From: an uncultured Rivibacter sp.
Lineage (GTDB): Bacteria; Pseudomonadota; Gammaproteobacteria; Burkholderiales; Burkholderiaceae
Direction: 5' to 3'
Length of the DNA stretch: 43,512 bases
Assembly (NCBI GenBank): GCA_946481025.1
Contig: CAMLNA010000019.1
Coordinates: 1 to 43,512 of the forward strand
Part shown: positions 9,967-20,048 of the stretch, one piece after another
Position numbering within the stretch: the stretch's first letter is position 1
How the letters are laid out: the number at the start of each line of letters is the position of its first letter
Position numbers and translations under genes: made by a program
The notes under the pieces: model-generated
Seen by the model: the letters and a program-made list of their open reading frames with translations, nothing else
The model's database searches: none
What the model was told of the DNA's origin: nothing

Positions 9967-10923
9967 ATGACCGCCTGGAAACACCACCTGCCGCCGATGG
10001 CCACGCTGGGGCCGCTGCTCGCCCTGCTGGCCGCCTGCGCGTTCTTCTCGTTCCAGTCCGACCGCTTCCTCTCGGCCGGCAACTTCTCGCTGATCCTGCA
10101 GCAGGTCATGGTGGTGGGCGTCATCGCCATCGGCCAGACGCTGATCATCCTCACCGCCGGCATCGATCTCTCGTGCGGCATGGTCATGGCGCTGGGCTCC
10201 ATCGTCATGAGCAAGTTCGCGGTGGACCACGGCCTGCCGCCCCTGCTGGCCATTGCCTGCGGCCTGGCCGTCACCATGGGCTTCGGCCTGCTCAACGGCC
10301 TGCTGGTCACCAAGATCAAGCTGCCGCCCTTCATCGTGACGCTGGGCACGATGAACATCGCCTTCGCGGTGACCCAGCTGTACGCCGCCGCGCAGACGGT
10401 GACCGACCTGCCGGCCGAGCACACCTGGCTGGGCAACACCTTCGGCTTCGGCGACACCACCATGAACTACGGCACCGTGCTCATGCTCGCGCTGTACGCA
10501 CTCATGTGGTGGGGCCTGCGCGACACCGCGCCCGGCCGCCACGTCTACGCGGTGGGCAACAACAAGGAAGCCGCGCGCCTGACCGGCATTTCCACCGACC
10601 GCGTGCTGATCTGCGTGTACGTGCTGGCCGGGCTGTTCTACGGCATTGCCTCGCTGCTTTCGATCGCCCGCACCGGCGTGGGCGACCCGCAGGCCGGCCA
10701 GACCGAGAACCTCGACAGCATCACCGCGGTGGTGCTGGGCGGCACCAGCCTGTTCGGCGGCCGCGGGCTCATCATCGGCACGCTGATCGGCGCGCTCATC
10801 GTCGGCGTGTTCCGCAACGGTCTCACGCTGATGGGCGTGTCGTCGGTCTACCAGATCCTCATCACCGGCATCCTCGTCATCCTCGCGGTGGCGACCGATC
10901 AACTCTCGCACCGCTCACGATGA
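9967..10923 (+). CDS. Sugar ABC transporter permease (FrcC/RbsC type)
   Basis: Inner-membrane permease of the BPD_transp_2 family, 318 residues from this start. It carries hydrophobic helices from PPMATLGPLLALLAACAFF onward and the family loop TLIILTAGIDLSCGMVMALG. The coupling-helix region YAVGNNKEAARLTGI and the later TAVVLGGTSLFGGRG are typical of RbsC/FrcC. An in-frame ATG at 9907 would add 20 residues translated across a strong hairpin and unlike homologues, so I prefer 9967 although no clear Shine-Dalgarno precedes it. The stop overlaps the ATPase start as ATGA, indicating translational coupling. Confidence 0.9.
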   Translation: MTAWKHHLPPMATLGPLLALLAACAFFSFQSDRFLSAGNFSLILQQVMVVGVIAIGQTLIILTAGIDLSCGMVMALGSIVMSKFAVDHGLPPLLAIACGLAVTMGFGLLNGLLVTKIKLPPFIVTLGTMNIAFAVTQLYAAAQTVTDLPAEHTWLGNTFGFGDTTMNYGTVLMLALYALMWWGLRDTAPGRHVYAVGNNKEAARLTGISTDRVLICVYVLAGLFYGIASLLSIARTGVGDPQAGQTENLDSITAVVLGGTSLFGGRGLIIGTLIGALIVGVFRNGLTLMGVSSVYQILITGILVILAVATDQLSHRSR

Positions 10924-11741
10924 ACGCACCCCTCCCCCACTCCGTGGCGGCCGCTGCCGCCAACGTGCCGGTGCTGCAGGCGCGCGGCCTGGTCAAGCGC
11001 TACGGCCACGTCACCGCCCTCGACGGCGCCGACTTCGAAGTGCGCGCCGGCGAGATCCTGGCGGTGATCGGCGACAACGGCGCCGGCAAGTCCAGCCTCA
11101 TCAAGGCGCTGTCGGGCGCGCTGGTGCCCGACGAAGGCGAGATCCTGCTCGACGGCCGGCCGGTGCACTTCAAGAGCCCGATCGACGCGCGCCGCCAGGG
11201 CATCGAGACGGTCTACCAGGACCTCGCCGTCGCGCCCGCGATGACCATCGCCGAGAACCTGTTCCTGGGCCGCGAGGTGCTGAAGCCCGGTCTCATGGGC
11301 AGGCTGTTCAAGGTGCTCGACAAGCCGCGCATGCTGAAGGAGGCCACCACCCACATGGCGGACCTCAAGATCGGCATCCGCTCGATGACCCAGGCCGTGG
11401 AGACGCTCTCCGGCGGCCAGCGCCAGGGCGTGGCGGTGGCGCGCAGCGCGGCCTTCGCGCGGCATGTGGTCATCATGGACGAGCCCACCGCCGCGCTCGG
11501 CGTGAAGGAAGGCAACATGGTGCTGGAGCTCATCCGCCGCGTGCGCGACAAGGGCCTGCCCGTCATCCTCATCAGCCACAACATGCCGCACGTGTTCGAG
11601 ATCGCCGACCGCATCCACGTGCAGCGGCTGGGCCGGCGCGCCGCGGTGCTCAACCCCAGGGGCATCTCGATGTCGGACACGGTGGCGGTGATGACCGGCG
11701 CCATGAAGATCGAGGACCTGCCCGCCGAAGCGCTGGCCTGA
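10920..11741 (+). CDS. Sugar ABC transporter ATP-binding protein (FrcA type)
   Basis: Cytoplasmic ATPase that powers the importer. At 273 residues it has a single nucleotide-binding domain, like FrcA, rather than the two fused domains of RbsA. Walker A is GDNGAGKS at 51-58, the signature LSGGQ is at 163-167 and Walker B VVIMDEP is at 183-189. The switch His lies in ISHNMPHVFEIADRI. The start codon overlaps the permease stop. Only one ATPase gene is present, so it should act as a homodimer. The single-domain form is one of the better clues that this is an Frc-type system. Confidence 0.93.
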   Translation: MNAPLPHSVAAAAANVPVLQARGLVKRYGHVTALDGADFEVRAGEILAVIGDNGAGKSSLIKALSGALVPDEGEILLDGRPVHFKSPIDARRQGIETVYQDLAVAPAMTIAENLFLGREVLKPGLMGRLFKVLDKPRMLKEATTHMADLKIGIRSMTQAVETLSGGQRQGVAVARSAAFARHVVIMDEPTAALGVKEGNMVLELIRRVRDKGLPVILISHNMPHVFEIADRIHVQRLGRRAAVLNPRGISMSDTVAVMTGAMKIEDLPAEALA

Positions 11742-11753
11742 AGGCTGACCCAC

Positions 11754-12206
11754 ATGCTCAAGAACATCGACCCGCTGCTGTCGCCCCAGTTGCTGCACGT
11801 GCTTGCCGCCATGGGCCATGGCGACGAAATCGTCGTGGCAGATGCCAACTTCACCGCCGAAACGCTGGCCGGCGGCAAGCCGGTGATCCGGCTGCCGGGC
11901 GTGAGCCTGCAGCGCGCCTGCGAAGCGGTGCTGTCGGTGCTGCCGCTCGACGCCGACGGCGGCCCCGCGGCGTGCTACATGCAGGTGAGCGGCCGGCCCG
12001 AGGGCTTCGCCTCGGCGGTGCAGCGCGGCGTCATCGAATGGATGGCCTCGCAGGACATCTGCGAAAACGCCCAGGCCGTCGAGCGCTTCGCGTTCTACGA
12101 TCGCGTGCGCTCCTCGGCCCGTGCCATCGTGGTCACGGGCGAGCTGCAACCCTTCGCCAACTTCATCTTCCGCAAGGGCGTGATCGCCCAGGCCCTGGTG
12201 GCCTAG
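11754..12206 (+). CDS. RbsD/FucU family sugar mutarotase
   Basis: A 150-residue member of the RbsD/FucU family, which interconverts cyclic sugar forms so that the right anomer or ring form reaches the kinase. The N-terminal catalytic region LLHVLAAMGHGDEIVVADANF contains the family His22 and Asp24, and the C-terminal FYDRVRSSARAIVVTGE matches FucU better than RbsD. It lies 12 nt after the ATPase gene, in the importer operon. FucU acts on L-fucose and RbsD on ribose; in this context the substrate is probably the imported hexose, which is inference. Confidence 0.9.
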   Translation: MLKNIDPLLSPQLLHVLAAMGHGDEIVVADANFTAETLAGGKPVIRLPGVSLQRACEAVLSVLPLDADGGPAACYMQVSGRPEGFASAVQRGVIEWMASQDICENAQAVERFAFYDRVRSSARAIVVTGELQPFANFIFRKGVIAQALVA

Positions 12207-12222
12207 GACCGCCCAAGAACCG

Positions 12223-13455
12223 ATGCTCCAGGAAGCGAGTCCAGCCGCCGCCGCGCAGCCCCACCTCAAGCCCCGGGGCTCGAACCAGGGCGGCGTGCGC
12301 GAATTCAACGAGCGCGTCGTGCTGCAGGCCATCCGCCTGCACGGCCCGACGCCGAAGGCCGAGCTCGCACGGCTCACCCACCTCTCCGCGCAAGCCATCT
12401 CGCTCATCATTGCCGGTCTGCTGGACGACGGCCTCGTCACCAAGCTGGAGCCGGTGCGCGGCAAGGTCGGGCAGCCCTCGGTGCCGATCGCGCTCGCGCC
12501 CGACGGCGCCTTCACGCTGGGCATCGAGATCGGCCGCCGCAGCGCCGACGTGCTGCTGATGGATTTCGCCGGCCAGGTGCGCGAGCGGCGTTCGGTGAGC
12601 TATGCCTTCCCGGACCCCGGCACCCTGTTCGGCCACCTGCAGGCCCTGATCGGCGACGTGCGGGCCAGCCTCGGCCCGGCGCTGGCCGGCCGCCTGTGCG
12701 GGGCCGGCGTGGCCGCGCCGCTGTCCATCGGCGGCTGGCAGCAGGTGCTGGGCATCTCCGACGAGCAGGCGCACCACTGGGACGGCGTCGACATCCGCCA
12801 GCGCATCGAGGCCATCACCGGCCTGCCCGTGGAATTCGCCAAGGACACGGCCGCCGCGTGCGTGGCCGAACTGGTGGCCGGGCGCGGCCGCAGCATGCGC
12901 ACCTTCCTGCACGTCTTCGTCGACACCTTCATCGGCGGCGGCCTGGTCATCGACAGCCACCTGCGCGGCGGGGTGCACGGCAACGCCGGCGCGGTGGGTT
13001 CGTTCGCGCTGTCGGCCACGCAGGAAGGCCGGCAGATGCCGCCCCAGCTGCTGAGCTCGGCGTCGCTGTTCAACCTGGAACGGCTGTTCGCCGAGGCCGG
13101 GCTCGACCCGGCGGCCTGCAACGACGAGCGCGCGCTGCAGGGCGAATGGCTTGCGCACACCGAGGCCTGGCTGCGGCAGGCTGCCGGCGGCATCGCGCTG
13201 GCGATCCACAACGCCGCCTGCCTGCTCGACCTCGAAGCGGTGATCGTCGACGGGTCTTTCCACCCGTCGCTGCTCGACGCGCTGATGCAGAGCATCGCCC
13301 GCGCGCAGGACGCCTACAGCTGGGAAGGCGTCTGGCGGCCGCAGGTGCTGCCCGGCACCATCGGCTCCGACGCCCGCGCGATCGGCGGCGCCCTGCTGCC
13401 GCTGTATGCGCAGTTCGCACCCGATCGCGACCTGTTCCTGAAACTGGGGGCCTGA
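12223..13455 (+). CDS. ROK family transcriptional regulator of the sugar operon
   Basis: A 410-residue repressor with an N-terminal winged helix-turn-helix (about residues 28-80, including PTPKAELARLTHLSAQAISLIIAGL-like text in two parts) and a ROK/ASKHA sensor domain starting LGIEIGRRSADVLLMDFAG. It is expected to bind the sugar or its phosphate and release the A/T-rich operator upstream of the importer. Oddly, the usual ROK zinc motif CxCGxxGCxE is absent: the corresponding stretch reads GVHGNAGAVGSFALSA without cysteines. The gene is inside the operon it probably controls, giving autoregulation. Confidence 0.88.
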   Translation: MLQEASPAAAAQPHLKPRGSNQGGVREFNERVVLQAIRLHGPTPKAELARLTHLSAQAISLIIAGLLDDGLVTKLEPVRGKVGQPSVPIALAPDGAFTLGIEIGRRSADVLLMDFAGQVRERRSVSYAFPDPGTLFGHLQALIGDVRASLGPALAGRLCGAGVAAPLSIGGWQQVLGISDEQAHHWDGVDIRQRIEAITGLPVEFAKDTAAACVAELVAGRGRSMRTFLHVFVDTFIGGGLVIDSHLRGGVHGNAGAVGSFALSATQEGRQMPPQLLSSASLFNLERLFAEAGLDPAACNDERALQGEWLAHTEAWLRQAAGGIALAIHNAACLLDLEAVIVDGSFHPSLLDALMQSIARAQDAYSWEGVWRPQVLPGTIGSDARAIGGALLPLYAQFAPDRDLFLKLGA

Positions 13456-13457
13456 CC

Positions 13458-13922
13458 ATGACCCATTCCCATTGGCAAGCGGTCAAGGGCGTGGTGATGG
13501 CCGGCCACCAGGTGGCCTCGGGGCGCGGCGACACCTCGCCCTACCCCGACAGCTCCATCCGCATGCAGAAGCCCTTCTTCCGCGAACGCGGGCTCGACCT
13601 CGACGGGCTGTTCGAAGGCACGCTCAACATCTCGATCGCCCCGTGGACGTTCCGCCTGCTGGCGCCGCGATGGACCTTCGAGCGCGTCGAGTGGACCTCG
13701 CTGCACCCGCCCGAGACCTTCTCGTTCTCGGGCTGCCAGCTGGTCTGCGAAGGCCGCCTGTACGAAGGCTGCTGGGTCTACTACCCGCACCCCCAGACCA
13801 AGAAGACCCACTTCCAGTCGCCCAGCATCGTGGAGGTGCTGGCGCCGGAGATTCATGGGCTGCGCTATGACGCGCGCGTGGAGGTGAGGCTCGACCCCCG
13901 CGAGATCGAGCTGCTGCGCTGA
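13458..13922 (+). CDS. Small protein resembling archaeal CTP-dependent riboflavin kinase (DUF120-like)
   Basis: A 154-residue soluble protein at the end of the sugar operon, 2 nt after the ROK stop. Several motifs recall archaeal RibK (DUF120): a glycine-rich opening GVVMAGHQVASGRG at 11-24, EGTLNISI at 53-60 (family GTLN), PQTKKTH at 112-118 (family PxKTxH) and IVEVLAPEI at 124-132 (family IIEIIAP). The order and spacing agree with MJ0056-type enzymes, as far as I can compare from memory. Bacteria normally use an unrelated RibF, so riboflavin kinase activity is not assumed. It may bind a nucleotide or sugar phosphate. Coding is solid; function is open. Confidence 0.8.
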   Translation: MTHSHWQAVKGVVMAGHQVASGRGDTSPYPDSSIRMQKPFFRERGLDLDGLFEGTLNISIAPWTFRLLAPRWTFERVEWTSLHPPETFSFSGCQLVCEGRLYEGCWVYYPHPQTKKTHFQSPSIVEVLAPEIHGLRYDARVEVRLDPREIELLR

Positions 13923-13934
13923 CGGGTCACCTTC

Positions 13935-15308
13935 TCAAATCGGCTGCGCGATCAGGTCGTGGCCCTCGGCGCCCACGATGCGGGCACGGGTGAACTCGCC
14001 CACCTTCAGCGTCTTCGACGCCTTCTCCGGCGGCAGCAGCTTCACCGTGCCGTCGATTTCCGGCGCGTCGGCATAGCTGCGGCCCACGCCGCCCTTGCGG
14101 CCCAGCGCCGGTGCGGAATCCACCAGCACCTGCATCGTGGCGCCGATGCGCTCGCGCAGCTTGGCAGCCGACACTTCCTCGGCCACGGCCATGAAGCGCG
14201 CGCGGCGCTCCTCGCGCACCTCGTCGGGCAAGGCGCCGGGCAGGTCGTTGGCGCTGGCGCCCTCGACCGGCGAATAGGCAAAGCAGCCGGCGCGGTCGAT
14301 GCGCGCTTCGCGCATGAAGTCGAGCAGGTACTCGAACTCGGCCTCGGTTTCGCCGGGGAAACCGGCGATGAAGGTGGAACGCACCACGATCTCGGGGCAG
14401 ATCTCGCGCCAGCGCGACAGGCGCTCCAGGTTCTTCTCGCCGCTGGCCGGCCGCTTCATTCGCTTGAGCACGTCGGGGTGGGCATGCTGGAACGGCACGT
14501 CCAGGTAGGGCAGCACCCGGCCGGAGGCCATGAGCGGCAGCACCTCGTCGACGTGCGGGTACGGATACACATAGTGCAGCCGCACCCAGGCGCCGTGCCT
14601 GTCGGCCAGGTCGGCGAGTCTTTCCACCAGGTCGAGCATGCGGGTCTTGACCGGCTTGCCGTCCCAGAAGCCGGTGCGGTACTTCACGTCCACGCCGTAG
14701 GCCGAGGTGTCCTGGCTGATGACGAGCAGCTCCTTCACGCCACCCTCGAACAGGGCCTGCGCCTCCTTCAGCACGTCGCCCACCGGCCGCGACACCAGGT
14801 CGCCGCGCATGCTGGGGATGATGCAGAACGCGCAGCGGTGGTTGCAGCCCTCGCTGATCTTGAGGTAGGCGTAGTGCTTGGGCGTGAGCTTGATGCCGGC
14901 CGCCGGCACCAGGTCGACGAAGGGGTCGTGCGGCTTGGGCACGTGCTGGTGCACGGCGTCCATCACCTCCTGGGTGGCGTGCGGGCCGGTAACGGCCAGC
15001 ACCTTGGGATGCACCTGCTTCACCAGGTTGTCGCCGCCGTCGCCCGCCTTGGCCCCCAGGCAGCCGGTGACGATGACCCGGCCGTTGGTGGCCAGCGCTT
15101 CGCCGATGGTGTCCAGGCTTTCCTTCACCGCGTCGTCGATGAAGCCGCAGGTGTTGACGATCACGAGGTCGGCGCCCTCGAAGGTCTTGCTGGTGGCGTA
15201 ACCCTCGGCGCTGAGCTGGGTGAGGATGAGCTCGGAGTCGGTCAGGGCCTTGGGACAGCCGAGGCTGACGAAACCGATCTTGGGGGTGGAGGTGGTGACG
15301 GACGACAT
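13935..15308 (-). CDS. rimO: Ribosomal protein S12 methylthiotransferase
   Basis: Radical SAM enzyme that adds a methylthio group to the conserved aspartate of ribosomal protein S12. The 457-residue protein has three domains. The N-terminal UPF0004 domain has cluster ligands Cys18, Cys54 and Cys83. The radical SAM domain carries CNHRCAFC with Cys155, Cys159 and Cys162. A C-terminal TRAM domain closes the protein. The start [20 protein letters not shown] was chosen because the family begins just before [10 protein letters not shown]; upstream codons in the same frame are antisense shadow of the next gene. It is transcribed alone toward the sugar operon end. Confidence 0.96.
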   Translation of the reverse strand: MSSVTTSTPKIGFVSLGCPKALTDSELILTQLSAEGYATSKTFEGADLVIVNTCGFIDDAVKESLDTIGEALATNGRVIVTGCLGAKAGDGGDNLVKQVHPKVLAVTGPHATQEVMDAVHQHVPKPHDPFVDLVPAAGIKLTPKHYAYLKISEGCNHRCAFCIIPSMRGDLVSRPVGDVLKEAQALFEGGVKELLVISQDTSAYGVDVKYRTGFWDGKPVKTRMLDLVERLADLADRHGAWVRLHYVYPYPHVDEVLPLMASGRVLPYLDVPFQHAHPDVLKRMKRPASGEKNLERLSRWREICPEIVVRSTFIAGFPGETEAEFEYLLDFMREARIDRAGCFAYSPVEGASANDLPGALPDEVREERRARFMAVAEEVSAAKLRERIGATMQVLVDSAPALGRKGGVGRSYADAPEIDGTVKLLPPEKASKTLKVGEFTRARIVGAEGHDLIAQPI

Positions 15309-15439
15309 GGGGCGTGATTTTCCCGCGGCCGGGGCCCGGGATGTGGCTGGTTTTCGGGCGGGCCGTGCAGGACGAACGGGTTTGCCCGGTCTCAGGCGGG
15401 ACGCGAGTCTACCGAAATGGCGCCATGGCCCTGGCGGTC

Positions 15440-16705
15440 TCAGCCGCCCGAAGCCCCCAGCGCCACGGCCCCGCCGGCCACGGTGGCGGCAAAACCGGCG
15501 ACGACGCGCCAGCCCAGCACCCGGCCGCCCACCCCCCATGCCAGCAGGCCCTTCGACAGCAGATTGCTGGCCATCACCAGCAGCAAGGCGTTCGATGCCA
15601 CGCCGGTGGCGACACCCTCGAGTGCGTGCAGCCGCGCGATGGACACCGTCATCGCGTCCACGTCGGCCAGCCCCGAAAGCGCCGACAGGGCATACAGGCC
15701 GGCGTCGCCCCAGCCGTCGCGCAGCGCCTGGGTCAGCACGCTCACCGCCGCCATCAGCGCAGCAAACGAGAGTGCGGTCATCAGGTCGTAGCGCGCCTCG
15801 ACGGGCGACGGCCGCGAATCGGCCTCGCCGCTCCTCGCGCTGCGCCACAGCCAGCCGCCTGCGGCGAAGACGATGGCCGCCATCGCCCCCAGCGGCCAGG
15901 CCATCGCCGACAACAGCACCGGCTGCAAGGCCGCCAGCAGGATGCCGATCCGCACGAACATCACGCCGCACGAGAGCAGCACGCCGGCAGCCAGGTTCGA
16001 CGCGGCGCCCGGCTGCTCCCGTGAGCGCCGCGCCAGCGCCACCGTCACCGCGGTGGACGAGGCGAGCCCGCCCAGGAGCCCCGTCAGCACCACGCCGTCG
16101 CGCGGGCCGGCCAGCCGCATCGCGAAATGCCCCGCCAGCGAGAGGCCGGCCACCAGCACCACCGCCAGCCAGAGCCTGTACGGGTTGAGCGCTCCATAGG
16201 GCCCCATGCCGGTGTCCGGCAGCAGCGGCCAGACCACGGCCGACAGCACGCCGAGCTGCAGCGCCGCGCGAAGTTCGTGGGCCTCCACGAGGCGTAGCCA
16301 GCGATGCAGCACCGGCTTCAGGTCGAGCAGCACGGCCGTCAGCACCGCGCAGCCGACCGCCGCCACCGTCTGCCCGAGCGCCGCCAGCGCCCCGAGCACC
16401 AGCGTGAGCAGCGCCGCCACCAGCGACGTGAGGCTGCGGCTGCCCGTCTCCCGCAAGGTGATGGCGTAGGCCACGGCGAAGGCGCCGCCCACGGCCACGA
16501 TGCCGGCCACCAGCGGCCCGGCGCCCAGCAGCGGCTGCAACAGCGCCAGCACGCCGCCCAGCAGCCCGAGCAGCGCGAAGGTTCGCAGGCCCGCCACGCG
16601 GGCGCCCTCTGCCAGGCCGCGATCGCGCCAGCCCCGTTCCAGTCCGACGATGAGGCCGACAGCCAGGGCGGCCGCCAGCCGGGCAGCGGCTGTCGATGTG
16701 TCCAT
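15440..16705 (-). CDS. MgtC/SapB family membrane protein with DUF4010
   Basis: An integral membrane protein of about 421 residues. The N-terminal MgtC-like part begins [19 protein letters not shown], with the family's GLERG signature and a second hydrophobic [14 protein letters not shown]; the C-terminal half is a DUF4010 domain with many helices ([42 protein letters not shown]). Relatives are found beside stress and magnesium genes, but the transported or sensed molecule is unknown. The start at 16705 ([10 protein letters not shown]) fits the family; an ATG at 16753 would add 16 basic residues. It is divergent from two UspA genes. Confidence 0.88.
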   Translation of the reverse strand: MDTSTAAARLAAALAVGLIVGLERGWRDRGLAEGARVAGLRTFALLGLLGGVLALLQPLLGAGPLVAGIVAVGGAFAVAYAITLRETGSRSLTSLVAALLTLVLGALAALGQTVAAVGCAVLTAVLLDLKPVLHRWLRLVEAHELRAALQLGVLSAVVWPLLPDTGMGPYGALNPYRLWLAVVLVAGLSLAGHFAMRLAGPRDGVVLTGLLGGLASSTAVTVALARRSREQPGAASNLAAGVLLSCGVMFVRIGILLAALQPVLLSAMAWPLGAMAAIVFAAGGWLWRSARSGEADSRPSPVEARYDLMTALSFAALMAAVSVLTQALRDGWGDAGLYALSALSGLADVDAMTVSIARLHALEGVATGVASNALLLVMASNLLSKGLLAWGVGGRVLGWRVVAGFAATVAGGAVALGASGG

Positions 16706-16810
16706 CGGCTCATCTTCGGACGGGCGCCGTGTGGCCCGCTTGCGCTTGCTCAAGGCCGGTCGCCCCTCCGTCCCCTAACGTGTGCGGACGACCACACCGA
16801 AGGACACGCC

Positions 16811-17236
16811 ATGAAGATCCTGCTTGCGGTTGACGGCAGCCCGTACACCCGGCACATGCTGGCCTACCTCGCCGCCCACGAAGAATGGCTGGCTCCATCG
16901 AGCCAGTTCACCGTGCTGCACGCCCTGCTGCCGTTGCCGAACGGGCTGGCCGCGCTGTTGAGCGATGCCGACGTCCGGGCCCGCCATGAAACCGAGGCCG
17001 AAGAGGTGTTCAAGCCGATCCGCCGCTTCCTGGAGATGCATGCGATCGACGCGCAGTTCGTGCACCAGGTGGGCGACCCCGGCAAGCTGGTCGCGGCGTC
17101 CGCCGAAAAGGGCCGCTTCGACCTGGTCATGCTCGGCTCCCACGGCCACGGCGCCATAGCCAACGTGGTGCTCGGCTCGGTGGCCACCAAGGTGCTGGCC
17201 CACTGCAAGGTGCCGGTGCTGGTGGTGCGCAGCTGA
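16811..17236 (+). CDS. Universal stress protein, single domain
   Basis: A 141-residue UspA protein. It opens MKILLAVDGSPYTRHML and closes with the ATP-binding motif GSHGHGAIANVVLGS (residues 109-123, pattern Gx2Gx9GS), so it is probably a nucleotide-binding type. It is the first of two tandem Usp genes followed by an ABC1-type kinase. The position next to an MgtC-like gene suggests a stress-response cluster. I see no FNR-like box (TTGAT-N4-ATCAA) in the upstream region, so the signal is unknown. Confidence 0.92.
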   Translation: MKILLAVDGSPYTRHMLAYLAAHEEWLAPSSQFTVLHALLPLPNGLAALLSDADVRARHETEAEEVFKPIRRFLEMHAIDAQFVHQVGDPGKLVAASAEKGRFDLVMLGSHGHGAIANVVLGSVATKVLAHCKVPVLVVRS

Positions 17237-17280
17237 GCTGTACCCGATGGACCGTCTTGCCGCCACCTGAGGAGAACGCC

Positions 17281-18096
17281 ATGTACCGCAGCCTGCTGGT
17301 TCACCTGGACGACCAGGAAAGTTGTGCCACCCGCGTGGACCTGGCCATGCGGCTGGCACGCCGCCTCGAATGCCACCTGGTGGGCCTCGCCCCGGCCGGC
17401 CGCCGGCCGGTGTCGCTGGGCCTCGAAGGCTCGGTGATGCTGGAGCGGAGCATGGAGCAGCTGCGCCGCACGGCGCAGCACACGGCCGGCCTCTTCGAGG
17501 AAAGCTGCCGCGCCGCCGGGCTCACCTCGGTGGAAAGCGTGGTCGACACCGACGACACCGCACGCTCGGTGGTGAGCCACGCCCGTTGCAGTGACCTCGT
17601 CGTCATCGGGCAGGGCGAACGCGACGACGATCGCGAGGCCGTGGAGCAGGTGGTGCTGCAAAGCGCCCGGCCCACGCTGGTGATCCCGTATGCCGGCCGG
17701 CTCGACACCCTGGCCGAGCGGGTGCTGGTGGCCTGGAACGACGGCCCCGAGGCCGCCCGCGCGGTGGCCGACGCGATGCCGCTGCTGTGCCGGGCGAAGG
17801 AGGTGCACGTCGTGCAATGCGACACCCCGGCCGGCGAGGTGCATGCAGGCGCCACCCGCAGGAAGCTCGAGGCGATGCGCCGCTGGCTCATGTGGCACGG
17901 CGTGGACGCGCAGGTGCGGCTCGAAGCCACCGACATCGACGTCGGCAACGCCCTGCTCTCGCACGCTGCCGACCTGAGTGCCGACCTGCTGGTGATGGGC
18001 GCCTACGGCCGCCCGCGCTGGACGGAGCGCGTCCTGGGCGGCGCCACGCGCACGCTGCTGGCCAGCATGACGCTGCCGGTCCTGATGTCGCATTGA
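17281..18096 (+). CDS. Universal stress protein, tandem domain
   Basis: A 271-residue protein made of two UspA domains. The first begins MYRSLLVHLDDQESCATRVDLAMRLA in family style, but its nucleotide motif is degraded (VIGQGERDDDREAVEQV). The second starts VLVAWNDGPEAARAVADAM and keeps a near-complete motif GAYGRPRWTERVLGGAT, in which the final serine is replaced by alanine-threonine. It lies 44 nt after the single-domain Usp with a GAGGAG ribosome-binding site just before the ATG. Likely cytosolic stress protein; exact role unknown. Confidence 0.9.
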   Translation: MYRSLLVHLDDQESCATRVDLAMRLARRLECHLVGLAPAGRRPVSLGLEGSVMLERSMEQLRRTAQHTAGLFEESCRAAGLTSVESVVDTDDTARSVVSHARCSDLVVIGQGERDDDREAVEQVVLQSARPTLVIPYAGRLDTLAERVLVAWNDGPEAARAVADAMPLLCRAKEVHVVQCDTPAGEVHAGATRRKLEAMRRWLMWHGVDAQVRLEATDIDVGNALLSHAADLSADLLVMGAYGRPRWTERVLGGATRTLLASMTLPVLMSH

Positions 18097-18102
18097 AGTG
18101 GC

Positions 18103-18265
18103 CCACCCCCGTAGCGCCTTCGGCGCACCCCCTCAAGGGGGGCGAGCCCGGACACGAAATGTCCAGTGGACGTTTCGTGCCTGGCGAGCGGCCGGGTCGC
18201 AAGACCCGGCGCGGCCTGCGAGGCACGCCAGCGGACCGGCGAAGCCGGATCCGCGGCGTCCGCTG
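18103..18265. repeat. Cluster of four or more hairpins (Burkholderiales intergenic repeat)
   Basis: This gap holds successive stem-loops: GCGCC-TTC-GGCGC near its start and a C6/G6 hairpin next. Then a 12-bp stem (CACGAAATGTCC at 18153-18164 against GGACGTTTCGTG at 18168-18179, one G-U pair) follows. GCCGGGTC-GCAA-GACCCGGC lies at 18191-18210 with a GNRA loop, and a nested pair CAGCGGAC/GTCCGCTG lies at 18229-18265. It resembles intergenic repeats known in this bacterial group. It may act on mRNA stability or termination between the Usp genes and the kinase gene. Confidence 0.6.
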
Positions 18266-18326
18266 GGCTGCGACCGCTGGACGCGGCGCAGGGGGTGGTG
18301 CTGCCAACGCGCCATGGACAACTGAA

Positions 18327-20036
<1,710 letters not shown>

Positions 20037-20048
20037 CAGGGCCGGTTC

